A stretch of 8,914 nucleotides of DNA from an uncultured Selenomonadaceae bacterium (GCA_905233965.1 CAJOFG010000134.1:1-8914); one strand, 5' to 3'; positions 1 to 7,667 are shown, counted from the first letter of the stretch. The notes: generated by a model from the letters alone, not told the origin. A program made the numbers and translations.

Positions 1-792
1 GAGATACAACTTTTCAAAGACGGCGTGTTGCTCCGAAATTATGTAACCGAGTTCCACCCGAAAGATGACAACTACGATTTTTACGATGAGATTCCGGTTA
101 TCGACGAGGGAGAATATTACTGGAGAGTTCGCGGAATTTCCAAAGACAATGTTCCGGTAACCGAGTGGTCGGGAAAAACTTTGAATACGACTTTCCGCGT
201 TAAAAAGCCGATGAGATTTTGCGCGCTGGGCGACAGCATAACTCACGGCGGCGGTTCGATTTCCGTTCCTCCTTCCCGAATAATGTACGGCTGGGAAAAT
301 TATTGTTCCGTCCCGGTAAAAAATTTGGGCAGGAGCGGCGATACCACCGCGCAACTTTTGGAGCGTTTCGATAACGACGTTTTGCCTTTCCGCCCGGAAG
401 TTTTAATCATTATGGGTGGCGTGAACGATTTCCGGTCCGACATTATCGGCTGGGACTCCACAAGCAATTTGGAAGCGTTGAAAATCAAGTGCGAAGAGAA
501 CGGAATAAAACCGGTTTTCATTACGCCGACACCGATAAATCCGGCTTTGATGGCGCACGTCGATTTTGTCGAGCCGCCGCCGGAAAATTGGAGGGAGCAC
601 CGACAATATATTTGCGATTGGATTCGCAAGCAGGAATTTTACATTGACATTGCGGACGACTTCACCGACGACGAAGGAAATTTGAAAGTCGAATTGACGA
701 CGGACGGTCTGCACCCGGACGCGGAAGGAAAACAAATCATCGGACGGGCTGTCGGCTTGTGGCTGAACAATTATTTGGATTCGCTCAAGTAA
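1..792 (+). CDS. SGNH/GDSL-family hydrolase (esterase), 5' end outside the window
   Basis: The frame is open from base 1, so the GTG at 25 is not a convincing start and the gene is taken as 5'-partial, with 263 residues visible. The catalytic domain carries the SGNH blocks: GDSITHGG (nucleophile Ser codon 235-237), NLGRSGDTT (block II Gly), GGVNDF (Asn codon 424-426) and DGLHPD (Asp and His at 703-714). The family hydrolyses ester bonds in lipids, acetylated sugars or similar substrates. The residues before it, including YYWRVRGIS and PVTEWSG, look like the end of a fibronectin-III-like beta-sandwich, so the protein is probably larger, multidomain and exported, though no signal peptide can be seen here. 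The substrate cannot be told; a carbohydrate acetyl-esterase role is a guess from the domain mix. The stop TAA lies 24 bases before the next gene, with which it is probably co-transcribed. Confidence 0.85.
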   Translation, partial: EIQLFKDGVLLRNYVTEFHPKDDNYDFYDEIPVIDEGEYYWRVRGISKDNVPVTEWSGKTLNTTFRVKKPMRFCALGDSITHGGGSISVPPSRIMYGWENYCSVPVKNLGRSGDTTAQLLERFDNDVLPFRPEVLIIMGGVNDFRSDIIGWDSTSNLEALKIKCEENGIKPVFITPTPINPALMAHVDFVEPPPENWREHRQYICDWIRKQEFYIDIADDFTDDEGNLKVELTTDGLHPDAEGKQIIGRAVGLWLNNYLDSLK

Positions 793-816
793 AATTTTTC
801 GGGAGGTTAAAAATAA

Positions 817-1341
817 ATGGCTAAGGCTTTAATCATAGTCGATATGCAAAACGATTTCGTAACCGGTTCTCTCGGTACGAAAGAGGCGCAGGAAATGTTG
901 CCGCGCCTTGTCGCTAAAGTTGAAAAAGTTTTTACGGAAAAAAGTTCCGACATAATTTTCACGCAGGACACGCACAGAGAAAATTATTTGGACACGCAGG
1001 AAGGAAAAAATTTGCCGGTCGTTCACTGCATAAAAAATACTCCGGGCTGGGAAATTGTTCCGGAGTTGCAAAAATTTATTCCGGCGGCAAAGGACGTTGT
1101 GGAGAAAAAAACTTTCGGCGCGACACGTTTGCCGGCACTCCTCAAACCGTATGAGGAAGTCGAATTTGTCGGCGTGTGTACGGATATTTGCGTCGTTTCA
1201 AATGCAATTTTGCTGAAGTCTTTTTACCCGGAGCAACTCGTCAGCGTCGACGCGTCATGTTGCGCCGGCGTAAATCCGGAGAGCCACGAAAAAGCTTTGG
1301 ACGTTATGCAAATGTGTCAGTGCAAAATTTACAATCGCTGA
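817..1341 (+). CDS. Nicotinamidase-like isochorismatase-family cysteine hydrolase
   Basis: This is a complete 174-residue protein of the usual single-domain length. The start ATG follows a strong GGGAGG at 801-806. The catalytic triad of the isochorismatase/nicotinamidase superfamily is visible: Asp9 in IIVDMQNDF, a Lys at 97/98 in VEKKTFGAT, and Cys125 in GVCTDICVVSNA. A metal-binding set like that of bacterial nicotinamidases is also present: Asp51 and His53 (QDTH), probably Glu62, and His70 (VVHC). These metal ligands favour nicotinamidase (nicotinamide to nicotinate plus ammonia, NAD salvage) over isochorismatase, which lacks them. The protein has no signal peptide and should be cytosolic. 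Several extra cysteines (71, 121, 148, 149, 167, 169) cluster near the active site and C-terminus. The symbol pncA would be plausible but is not given, because substrate choice varies within the family. Confidence 0.88.
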   Translation: MAKALIIVDMQNDFVTGSLGTKEAQEMLPRLVAKVEKVFTEKSSDIIFTQDTHRENYLDTQEGKNLPVVHCIKNTPGWEIVPELQKFIPAAKDVVEKKTFGATRLPALLKPYEEVEFVGVCTDICVVSNAILLKSFYPEQLVSVDASCCAGVNPESHEKALDVMQMCQCKIYNR

Positions 1342-1360
1342 AAGTTGAAGGGAAGATTTT

Positions 1361-1696
1361 ATGGCGCGACAAACGAAAAAGATTCTGAAGAAAATCAAAC
1401 CGAAAGAAAAAAATTCCGAAGCGAAAAAACCGGAGAAAGTCGGCAAAGATTATCTGTTGATATTCATTCTGTCGCTGACTTTCTTTTTCATGATAATCGG
1501 CTGGGAAAATTTCCCGAACGTGACGCGCGGACTTTATGCGGCGATGGCAATTTCTCTTTCCGCAACTTACGCGAACAGACATTTTAAATTTACCGACACG
1601 CAAAGACTTTGGACGGACAGATTGAGCAAAGGCACGATGGCGATCGCGGTCGTCCTGTTCCTGTATTCGATGTTCAATGATTATTTCGGAAAATAA
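1361..1696 (+). CDS. Small membrane protein with lysine-rich N-terminus, unknown function
   Basis: This 111-residue protein begins 19 bases after the nicotinamidase-like gene. ATG 1361 is chosen because GAAGGGAAG lies at 1347-1355. Residues 1-30 are very rich in Lys and Glu and should stay in the cytoplasm. Three hydrophobic stretches follow: about 31-47 (YLLIFILSLTFFFMIIG), 57-73 (around GLYAAMAISLSATY) and 90-105 (around TMAIAVVLFLYSMF). A short basic/aromatic loop, NRHFKFTDTQRLWTDR, separates the last two. No catalytic motif is visible and I do not recognise a family. An overlapping frame at 1345-1587 is a shadow. The gene ends right at a terminator hairpin and is therefore the last gene of this transcript. 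Confidence 0.75.
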   Translation: MARQTKKILKKIKPKEKNSEAKKPEKVGKDYLLIFILSLTFFFMIIGWENFPNVTRGLYAAMAISLSATYANRHFKFTDTQRLWTDRLSKGTMAIAVVLFLYSMFNDYFGK

Positions 1697-1735
1697 AAAA
1701 AAATTCCTCACGTCAAAACGCGGGGAATTTTTTTT
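1697..1735. terminator. Bidirectional rho-independent terminator between convergent genes
   Basis: The left arm AAAAAAATTCCTCACG (1697-1712) pairs with the right arm CGCGGGGAATTTTTTT (1719-1734) across the loop TCAAAA. The stem has one G-U wobble and one A-C mismatch. A run of A on the left and T on the right gives a U-tract on either transcript. It sits directly after the stop at 1696 (plus strand) and 15 bases past the stop at 1751 (minus strand), as expected for a shared terminator. Confidence 0.85.
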
Positions 1736-1750
1736 GCGTGAATTTGATAT

Positions 1751-2371
1751 TTAATCGAAGAATCCGGACAGTATGCCGAACGAGGATTTCTGTTCCTTTT
1801 TTTTCGTGTGCTTGGATTTGTGATGAGTACTGTTTTCGGCAATTTCAAAAAGTGTCAGGGCGATATTGTTTATTTTTTTGAAAACGTCTTCAATGTCGTC
1901 AATATTTTTTTTGTCGCCTTCGTTAATTTCGGCAAGAGCGAGAGAAAAAATTTCCTTCGATAACATTTCATTCGTCTTTTCGTCAAGCGTGGAAATTTTT
2001 CTGTAATTCGTCTTGACGCAGTCGCCGCGCAACTCACTGGTAACGACATACCGGCGCACTTCACCGTAAACTTTTTCGACCTGTACTTTCGCGTCTTCCA
2101 AAATTGCTTCCGCTTCGCGCATGACTTCTTCCCGCTCTTCTTCCGGGTAATTTATTTCGCGCATATGCTTTTGCAATTCCAGCAACGTCATTGATGCCAT
2201 TTGTTTCGTACTTCGTTCGGACTTGTCGATAAATTTCACTTTGTAAAGCGAGCGTTTCAAACCTTCGCCGCGTGCTTTTTCGTTCACGAAATTTATCAAT
2301 TTCCGGTTCGTCGGTACGAGCCTTTCCACCGCAGAATAAATCGGTTTCAACAAATCCTTTTTGTCAGCCAA
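1751..2371 (-). CDS. Charged, helical protein of unknown function, 206 aa, TTG start
   Basis: I do not recognise this protein. The start is TTG (2371-2369): a TGA lies in frame seven codons upstream, no ATG precedes it, and AAGGAAG at 2381-2387 gives a 9-base spacer. It has no signal peptide and no membrane segment, so it should be cytosolic. Residues about 60-108 are strongly charged and helical (MTLLELQKHMREI, then a Glu/Arg/Lys-rich run), possibly a coiled coil. The tail (about 181-196) is His/Lys-rich (THHKSKHTKKKEQK) and ends in a short hydrophobic FGILSGFFD. There is one Cys (118). It begins 30 bases after the GH32 stop, so it is probably the second gene of that transcript, but nothing in it points to sugar metabolism. 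Confidence 0.72.
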   Translation of the reverse strand: MADKKDLLKPIYSAVERLVPTNRKLINFVNEKARGEGLKRSLYKVKFIDKSERSTKQMASMTLLELQKHMREINYPEEEREEVMREAEAILEDAKVQVEKVYGEVRRYVVTSELRGDCVKTNYRKISTLDEKTNEMLSKEIFSLALAEINEGDKKNIDDIEDVFKKINNIALTLFEIAENSTHHKSKHTKKKEQKSSFGILSGFFD

Positions 2372-2380
2372 AGCCGGACG

Positions 2381-2390
2381 CTTCCTTTCT
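2381..2390 (-). promoter_or_regulatory. Ribosome binding site deciding the TTG start of the 206-aa gene
   Basis: On the minus strand this reads AGAAAGGAAG, 9 bases before TTG at 2371. It supports TTG over any ATG further in, the first of which would cut off almost 60 residues. Confidence 0.6.
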
Positions 2391-2401
2391 CAACGAATCA
2401 A

Positions 2402-3907
2402 TCAAGAAAATTTTATCGAATCGAGTTCCCAAATCGTTCCGTGAATTTCCGCCATCTCTTTATCGGATTTTATCGTGAGTTCCGGCGCAACGTCTTTTTC
2501 CGGGTAAACGAAGAAAGTTGCAACGTCTTCGCCGTGCTGGAGGAAAATTTCTATCGCGGTTCTGTCAACGAACATTCTGAAGGAAAGTTCTTCGTTGACG
2601 TAGAGTTTGAATTTTCTTTGCCCTTTGCCGCCGAGTTTCATTCCGTTCCTGTCGATAATCATGACTTGAGTATTTTTGTCGTAAGTGATGACGGTTTTTT
2701 CTTCGCCGTAGTTGAGCGCAATTTCAAATTTTTTCGCCTCACCTGTTTTAATGTCGAGAATGACTTCTGAGGTTTTCGGCAAAGTTTCTTTCATGAAGTC
2801 GATTTTATTTGTGTCGAGTTCAATTTCCGTTTCCTCTTTGCGAAGTGCTTTCAACTCTTCGACGGGCGCGGAATAAATTCTGCCCTGTCTGAGCGTCAAA
2901 ACTCTGGGCATGGTCAGCGAATAGAGCCAGCCCTCTTTAGCCGATTCGATTTCATTCACGAGATCGGGCATACCTATCCAGCCGACGAGAATGTGACGAC
3001 CTTCGTGCCGGAAAACTTGCGGCGAATAAAAATCGAAACCGTGATCCAATTCTTGGAATTTGCCGTGCAACATTTCCAAACTGTCAATCGAAAAATGACC
3101 GACGAGGTAGCCGGCTTGGCAATGACTTTGATATTGAAATTCTTCCGGCTCCAGACCTTGCGGACACATAATCAAAACATCGTAATCGTCGAATTGCAAA
3201 ATGTTCGGGCACTCCCACATATAACCGAAATCTTTGTACTCCGTTTTGACTTCGCCGAGCAATTTACAATTTTTTCCGTTCTCCTCTTTGTAAATCAAAA
3301 CGGTTCCGTTCGTCGGTCTGCTGCTTTCGCCGGGCTTGTTCAATCTCTGCGCCGCCATCGCGAAATAACGTTCGCCGTTCCGGTAAAAGAAATTCGGATC
3401 GCGGAAATGCGCGGAATAACCTTCCGGGTTTCCGTGAATAACAATTTCTTCCTTCTCGACGTGTCCGTCCTCTTTCAAAGTTCCGAAACGCTGAGCGACG
3501 GTGCGAATATAATCTTCATCGCGGGAGTTGCAGGTGTAAAAGACGCGAAGTTTTCCGTCCTCGACGAAACCGCAACCGGAATGGCAGCCGTCTTTGTCGT
3601 GAATGTCGGTAGGCCAAAGCGAAAGTTCCTGCATGGAATAATGAATGAAGTCCGGAGTTTTGGTGTGCATCCAACTTTTATTTTTGTGATCCGTCGTCAA
3701 CGGATTCCACTGACAAAAAATGTGGTGTTCGCCGTTGCAGAAAGCCAAGCCGTTCGGGTCGCTGATGAGTCCGAAAGGTGCTTCGACGTGAAAGCGATTG
3801 TGCCAGTAATGAGTGAAAGGCATATTGTCCCTTACGCGTTTGTCAACCGCCTCTTTGCTGAATTTTTCTTTCAAGAGTTCCAATTTTTCGCCCGTCTTCT
3901 TTGCCAT
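2402..3907 (-). CDS. GH32 beta-fructosidase, probable sucrose-6-phosphate hydrolase
   Basis: This is a 501-residue glycoside hydrolase family 32 enzyme, which cleaves the fructosyl bond of sucrose-6-phosphate, sucrose or short fructans. ATG 3907 is preferred over the in-frame codon at 3949 because GGGAGG lies 7 bases before it (minus strand). Catalytic residues on the five-blade propeller are visible: nucleophile Asp50 in LISDPNG, transition-state Asp170 in FRDPNFF, and acid/base Glu232 in MWECPN. Other family marks are the HSGCG motif (109-113) and the FYSPQVF and HILVGWIGMP stretches. The C-terminal beta-sandwich contains FVDRTAIEIFLQHG. There is no signal peptide, so it acts inside the cell, which favours a phosphorylated substrate brought in by a phosphotransferase system. 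The first residue of the usual NDPNG is Ser here. No sugar transporter, fructokinase or LacI-type regulator lies nearby, so sacA/scrB is likely but not certain. Confidence 0.9.
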   Translation of the reverse strand: MAKKTGEKLELLKEKFSKEAVDKRVRDNMPFTHYWHNRFHVEAPFGLISDPNGLAFCNGEHHIFCQWNPLTTDHKNKSWMHTKTPDFIHYSMQELSLWPTDIHDKDGCHSGCGFVEDGKLRVFYTCNSRDEDYIRTVAQRFGTLKEDGHVEKEEIVIHGNPEGYSAHFRDPNFFYRNGERYFAMAAQRLNKPGESSRPTNGTVLIYKEENGKNCKLLGEVKTEYKDFGYMWECPNILQFDDYDVLIMCPQGLEPEEFQYQSHCQAGYLVGHFSIDSLEMLHGKFQELDHGFDFYSPQVFRHEGRHILVGWIGMPDLVNEIESAKEGWLYSLTMPRVLTLRQGRIYSAPVEELKALRKEETEIELDTNKIDFMKETLPKTSEVILDIKTGEAKKFEIALNYGEEKTVITYDKNTQVMIIDRNGMKLGGKGQRKFKLYVNEELSFRMFVDRTAIEIFLQHGEDVATFFVYPEKDVAPELTIKSDKEMAEIHGTIWELDSIKFS

Positions 3908-3914
3908 TGCTATT

Positions 3915-3920
3915 CCTCCC
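3915..3920 (-). promoter_or_regulatory. Strong ribosome binding site fixing the GH32 start
   Basis: On the minus strand this reads GGGAGG, 7 bases before ATG at 3907. The upstream in-frame candidate at 3949 has no comparable site, so the 14 extra residues it would add are rejected. Confidence 0.8.
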
Positions 3921-3964
3921 TTTTGCAAAAAAAAATTATCTTCGTTCAAAGAATCCCGAAAATA

Positions 3965-3993
3965 ATTTTAATCAACTTTTGCAATGCGGGCAA
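3965..3993 (-). promoter_or_regulatory. Candidate sigma70-type promoter for the GH32 operon
   Basis: On the minus strand the -35 candidate is TTGCCC (3993-3988), followed by a 17-base spacer and a -10 candidate TAAAAT (3970-3965), five of six bases matching TATAAT. A transcript would begin near 3958 and leave a leader of about 50 bases before ATG 3907. The spacer contains TTGCAAAA, and the palindrome TTTTGCAAAA recurs at 3921-3930 just before the ribosome binding site. Whether these bind a regulator is unknown, since the same word is common inside coding regions of this window. Confidence 0.45.
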
Positions 3994-4015
3994 GTATTTT
4001 TTTCGGAAAATTTCT

Positions 4016-4213
4016 TCAAAAATGCCCGGTGTTTTTGTAATTGATGTAGCGGCGAATCAAAAACATGACGAACCACAAAACCGAGATGACGATGTAAACC
4101 ATATCGAACGTGTCCAAGTTTGAATAGTCCAGCTTGAAACAGAAAATGTAAACTCCCAACAAGATGATGACAATATCAAGTTTGTAAAGATACTTTTGCA
4201 AAAGTTTTCCCAT
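4016..4213 (-). CDS. Small two-helix membrane protein, 65 aa, unknown function
   Basis: ATG 4213 is chosen because GGAGG at 4221-4225 sits 7 bases upstream; the longer frame reaching back to 4408 overlaps the end of addA and is not used. Two hydrophobic helices are visible, about residues 12-27 (LDIVIILLGVYIFCF) and 37-53 (DMVYIVISVLWFVMFLI). They are followed by a basic RRYINYKNTGHF tail that should lie in the cytoplasm. The loop between them is short and acidic (KLDYSNLDTFD). I recognise no family. The start is 14 bases after the addA stop, and its ribosome binding site overlaps that stop, so it is translated from the addA transcript. Confidence 0.7.
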   Translation of the reverse strand: MGKLLQKYLYKLDIVIILLGVYIFCFKLDYSNLDTFDMVYIVISVLWFVMFLIRRYINYKNTGHF

Positions 4214-4220
4214 TGCAAAT

Positions 4221-4226
4221 CCTCCA
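4221..4226 (-). promoter_or_regulatory. Ribosome binding site deciding the start of the 65-aa membrane protein
   Basis: On the minus strand this reads TGGAGG, with a 7-base spacer to ATG 4213. It lies just before the addA stop (4228-4230) in position, which implies translational coupling. Confidence 0.65.
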
Positions 4227-4227
4227 A

Positions 4228-5445
4228 TCATAAATCGTTCATTGAAACCAATCGCGCCGAACCGAGAAGGTACAAATATTTTTCGGCGACTTTCAAATTC
4301 AAAAGTGATTCGACCGCTTGAGTGTAAAGCCGGATTTGTTCGCCGTACTCTTTGCGAAAATGTTCGTCGGAATTGTCCCGGTCGGTCTTGTAGTCCAGCA
4401 AAATCCATTCGCCGGACGCAGAGTCTTTGAAAAGCAAGTCGATTATTCCCTGTATGAAAATTTTTTCGCCGGCGACGTTCTCAAAAATTTTTCCGGCTTG
4501 CAACTTCTCCGCCTCAATGTATCGGATAAAAGGAAGTTCGCGATAAATTTCTTTCGCCCGGATAACTTTTTGCCCCAAGTCGCCGGTGAAGAAATTCGCG
4601 ATGCCGTCCGATTTTTCCTTCACCTTTTCGGAGTGTTCCGGCAAAATCAATTTTCGTTCAACCATTTTGTCAACCTGCTCCGAAATTCCCTCGCGGTCAA
4701 GTCGTCCGCTCAAATCGAGTTGTTGCATTACCGTGTGCATGAGTGTGCCGAATTCGGTATTCGACAATCTTTTTTCGCGCAAAAAATTCGGGCGGCGGAA
4801 CGGATTTTTTTTGTAAACTTTTTCGCCGAAAATTTCTTCCGGTTGCGAAAAATTTTCTTCCTCCTCCGACTCCGCGATTCTGCGTTTCAATTCGGTGACG
4901 GAAAATTTCGCCGGGATATTTTCGAGCGGCGAACTCTCCAACCGGTCCGGTGCCGTCAATTCTTCTTCCGGTTGCAAAGTTTCTTCGTCGGAAATTTTTT
5001 CCGCGCCGGGCAAAATTGTTTCCGCCGGAATTTGTTCAACGTCAATTTCATTTTGCACGAAATTTTTTATCATCAGCAACCAATCGCCCGGACTTGTCGC
5101 GTCAAGCAGTTGCCCGGCTGAAATTTTTTCGTCCGTTCCTTGAGAAAATCCTTCGATATATTTTTCGTTTTTGACGGAGGTAACCATAATCAATTTTTCT
5201 TTCGCCCGCGTCAACGCAACGTAAAGTATCCGCATTTCCTCCGCCAAACTTTCCGCACGGCTCCGGTCTTTGATGATGTTTCGCGTGACGGTCGGGAGGT
5301 TCGCAAGTCCGGATTCTTCTTGAACGGTTTTTAAAATTCCCGCGCCGAATTTTCTGTGAAGGATAACCGGCTCGTTGAGGTCGCGCAGGTTGAAAATTTT
5401 TCCGATCTCCGCGACGAGTGAATCGTCATAATCCGGACGACGTTT
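4228..5445 (-). CDS. addA: AddA fragment 3: motif VI and C-terminal RecB-type nuclease domain
   Basis: Open from 5445 (TGA at 5448-5446). Homology starts at [16 protein letters not shown] (from 5415), directly after the missing motif V. Motif VI, MRILYVALTRAKEKL, lies at about 5235-5190. A Glu/Pro-rich linker follows, then the nuclease domain: GTLMHTVMQQLDL (His near 4736), GIIDLLF, LLDYKTDR (about 4376-4399) and QIRLYTQAV. All metal-binding nuclease residues expected of the family are present. A codon near 5247 could restart translation but has no convincing ribosome binding site; ATG 5235 has GGAGG only 2 bases away. Confidence 0.7.
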   Translation of the reverse strand, partial: KRRPDYDDSLVAEIGKIFNLRDLNEPVILHRKFGAGILKTVQEESGLANLPTVTRNIIKDRSRAESLAEEMRILYVALTRAKEKLIMVTSVKNEKYIEGFSQGTDEKISAGQLLDATSPGDWLLMIKNFVQNEIDVEQIPAETILPGAEKISDEETLQPEEELTAPDRLESSPLENIPAKFSVTELKRRIAESEEEENFSQPEEIFGEKVYKKNPFRRPNFLREKRLSNTEFGTLMHTVMQQLDLSGRLDREGISEQVDKMVERKLILPEHSEKVKEKSDGIANFFTGDLGQKVIRAKEIYRELPFIRYIEAEKLQAGKIFENVAGEKIFIQGIIDLLFKDSASGEWILLDYKTDRDNSDEHFRKEYGEQIRLYTQAVESLLNLKVAEKYLYLLGSARLVSMNDL

Positions 5446-7667
5446 TCACTTTCGCCCAAAGTCCTGGCGGCGGACAAATCATTTTCACGTTCGCGAATTT
5501 TTTCAATGAATTTGATGAACCGGGACAGCCCGCGAAAAGCGGTAGCCTCATAATTTGCGGCGCGATCCGTCAGCATACGCAAATTTGCCTGCGGAATTTT
5601 TCCGTCCGGACTTTTGCCGAAGTAATCGTAATAGCCGGACTCTTTGTAAATTATGCTCAACAATTCCGGCACGCCGACTTGCAGAGAAATTTTTCTCCAC
5701 CGATTTATTTTGTCCAAAAAAATTTTGCAACGTTCGGCAAGCTCTCCGGATTTTTCCGAACGATTTTTAACGAGCGTGTAAAGTTCGGGTATCCGCGAAT
5801 CAATCCGGAGCTGCGCCAAATCTTCCGTGCCGAATCCGCCTATCGGGCTGAGCATGACGGCGGCAAGCGGAATATCTTGCCGGGCATTGTCCAACACGTT
5901 CAGCAGGTTCAGCATGGTTTTAATTTCCGGCGCGGTGAAGTAACCTCGTTTGTCGGCGGCGTAAGCTTTAATTCCGTTTCGTCCGAGAACGTCGATAATT
6001 TTTTCGGTCTTGCCGTCGGCGGCGCGGAGCAAAATTACAATGTCGCGAAATTCGAGCGGACGATAAATTTTTTTGTCGCCGTCCCAAACAAGTTTGCCGG
6101 CGTTCATCATCGCATTTATTTTGTTCGCGATAAATTGAGTTTCGATTTCAAGCCCGACCAATTCTTCCTTCGTCGGAGTTTCGCCGGAATTTTTTTCTTC
6201 TTCGTCGGTATTTTCATCTTCGACGGCAGAAAAAATTTCGCTCTCCGAATTTTTATCGCTTTTCTTGACAATTATGCAGAGTTCGGATTTTTCGTCGAAA
6301 CTGTTTGCGTGCTCCGGATAATCGAGCGTCGCGCCGAAATTTAGTTCAGCGTCCCTGTCGTACTCAATCTCCATTGCTTCCTTCGTCATGAGCCGGCGAA
6401 AAATCGCGTTGACGGCATTTATAATTTGACGGCGGGAACGAAAATTTTTCGCAAGGTCAATGTGTCTGCCGTCGGTTTCCTCTTTCAACTCGTCCGGCTT
6501 GAGTTTCGGATATTCTTCGTACTTTTGCAAAAAAATTTCCGGGTCGGCGTTCCTGAATCGGTAAATCGACTGCTTGACATCGCCGACGGCAAAAAAATTT
6601 CTTTCGCCGACAATTTTGCCGACAATCTCTTCCTGCACGCCGTTTGTGTCCTGGTACTCGTCAACCATGATGAATTTAAATTTTTGCCGGTAACTTTCGG
6701 CAACGCTTTTATCGGTGTTGAAAATTTGCAGCGCGAGGTGTTCCATGTCGTTGAAGTCGATAATTCCGCGCTCACGTTTTTCCGCCGCGAACGCCGCCGC
6801 AAATTCCGGAATGACTTCGGACAGGCGGCGCACGGGGTCGGCAAGATTTTTCGTTTCGTCGAGAATCACTTGCAAAGGTGACGCGATAACATTTTTGCTC
6901 AGCGTCTGAATTTTTTTCTTGTACCGGTTGCGTTGCTTGCCCATTTCGGATTTCAACGCCTTGAGATTTTCGGAAAGTTTGACGTTGCCCGGATATTTCG
7001 CGAAAGAATTTTTATCGGAAAGCCGTTTATGCAAACCGTCCCAATCGTCGGCAGAAGTCCGGAGCGATTGAAAATAATTCAGGTCGGAGTCGAAAACTTT
7101 AATCAAGTCGTCAAGGTTCGCCCGGATTTTTTGCAAATCGCGCGGCGTGAAATTTTCGCCTTGAATCGGTTCTTTAACGATTTTTTCTTTGGCGTTGCGA
7201 CATTCTTTTTCGACAAGTTGAACGGTGTAATCGGATTTTTGCAACGCGAAATTTTTTAAAACGTCGAACCAAGTTTGTCCCGGTTCGACTTCAACTTTAT
7301 CCGGGTTCTCGTAAAATTTCGGCAGAGATTTAAGCCACTCGTCCGGGTAGGGGCGGCTCTGCGAAAAATCGTAGACTTGCAAAATCAAATTGTAAAGTTT
7401 ATCGTCGCCGTGAATGTTGCCGCCGAACTCTTCGGTAAATTTTATGAATGAAGTTTCGCCGGGATATTCTGCGGCAAAAAGCGCGTCGAAATTTTCCGGC
7501 GGGTTGCCCTTGAACTTCGCGGAAAATTTTTCAAAAGCTTTTTCGTAATCGGCATATTTTTTTTCAAAAAGATTTTCCAAGACTTCATGTTTCAAAATTT
7601 CCAATTCGTTCGTGTCGCCGGTGCGAAATTTCGGATCAAGCTCGATTTTTGAAAAGTGCCGCCTTCG
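5331..7667 (-). CDS. addA: AddA fragment 2: central helicase region
   Basis: Open from 7667 (a TGA lies at 7670-7668); an ATG-like start sits at 7604, but homology already begins at [15 protein letters not shown] (from 7667), so the fragment is not an independent gene. It carries the 1B/2B helical insertions, motif II DEYQDTN (about 6642-6662), motif [14 protein letters not shown] (about 6553-6586), motif IV NFRSR, the [13 protein letters not shown] segment, and the start of motif V (IMTIHSS, ending at 5412). The next 28 codons are read out of frame and end at a TAA (5333-5331). A charged acidic stretch ([23 protein letters not shown], given here as two pieces: [13 protein letters not shown] and [10 protein letters not shown]) precedes the [11 protein letters not shown] helix. 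Confidence 0.75.
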   Translation of the reverse strand, partial: RRRHFSKIELDPKFRTGDTNELEILKHEVLENLFEKKYADYEKAFEKFSAKFKGNPPENFDALFAAEYPGETSFIKFTEEFGGNIHGDDKLYNLILQVYDFSQSRPYPDEWLKSLPKFYENPDKVEVEPGQTWFDVLKNFALQKSDYTVQLVEKECRNAKEKIVKEPIQGENFTPRDLQKIRANLDDLIKVFDSDLNYFQSLRTSADDWDGLHKRLSDKNSFAKYPGNVKLSENLKALKSEMGKQRNRYKKKIQTLSKNVIASPLQVILDETKNLADPVRRLSEVIPEFAAAFAAEKRERGIIDFNDMEHLALQIFNTDKSVAESYRQKFKFIMVDEYQDTNGVQEEIVGKIVGERNFFAVGDVKQSIYRFRNADPEIFLQKYEEYPKLKPDELKEETDGRHIDLAKNFRSRRQIINAVNAIFRRLMTKEAMEIEYDRDAELNFGATLDYPEHANSFDEKSELCIIVKKSDKNSESEIFSAVEDENTDEEEKNSGETPTKEELVGLEIETQFIANKINAMMNAGKLVWDGDKKIYRPLEFRDIVILLRAADGKTEKIIDVLGRNGIKAYAADKRGYFTAPEIKTMLNLLNVLDNARQDIPLAAVMLSPIGGFGTEDLAQLRIDSRIPELYTLVKNRSEKSGELAERCKIFLDKINRWRKISLQVGVPELLSIIYKESGYYDYFGKSPDGKIPQANLRMLTDRAANYEATAFRGLSRFIKFIEKIRERENDLSAARTLGESENVVRIMTIHSSRRSEKFSTCATSTSRLSFTENSAREF

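Noticed and set aside
1345..1587. Alternative 80-residue frame overlapping the small membrane protein
   Set aside because: Arg/Glu-rich translation without a suitable start signal; the 1361 frame has a good ribosome binding site and clear membrane segments.
3994..4015. Terminator after the 65-aa gene
   Set aside because: The A/T-rich run here (GAAATTTTCC then A-run, minus strand) forms no convincing GC stem before a U-tract, so termination between the two minus-strand units is left open.
2993..4123. A 376-residue open frame on the plus strand opposite the GH32 gene
   Set aside because: It lies antisense to a gene with clear catalytic motifs, has no ribosome binding site worth the name and a low-complexity Phe/Val/Arg-rich translation. 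Codon bias of the real gene creates such open antisense frames.
4016..4408. Long form (130 aa) of the small membrane protein
   Set aside because: The first 65 residues are addA sequence in another frame; a strong GGAGG points to ATG 4213.
5405..5425. Programmed frameshift at the second addA lesion
   Set aside because: No slippery sequence is present and nine conserved residues are physically absent, so a recoding event could not restore the protein.
5418..6344. A 308-residue plus-strand open frame opposite addA
   Set aside because: Antisense to recognisable helicase motifs, Phe-rich, without domain signal; the same explanation applies to 4318-5121, 6426-6881 and 2201-2770.
7640..7660. Programmed -1 ribosomal frameshift in the first addA lesion
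   Set aside because: The A-run there does not form an in-frame X XXY YYZ heptamer, and frameshifting would still leave the TIHSFC region missing.
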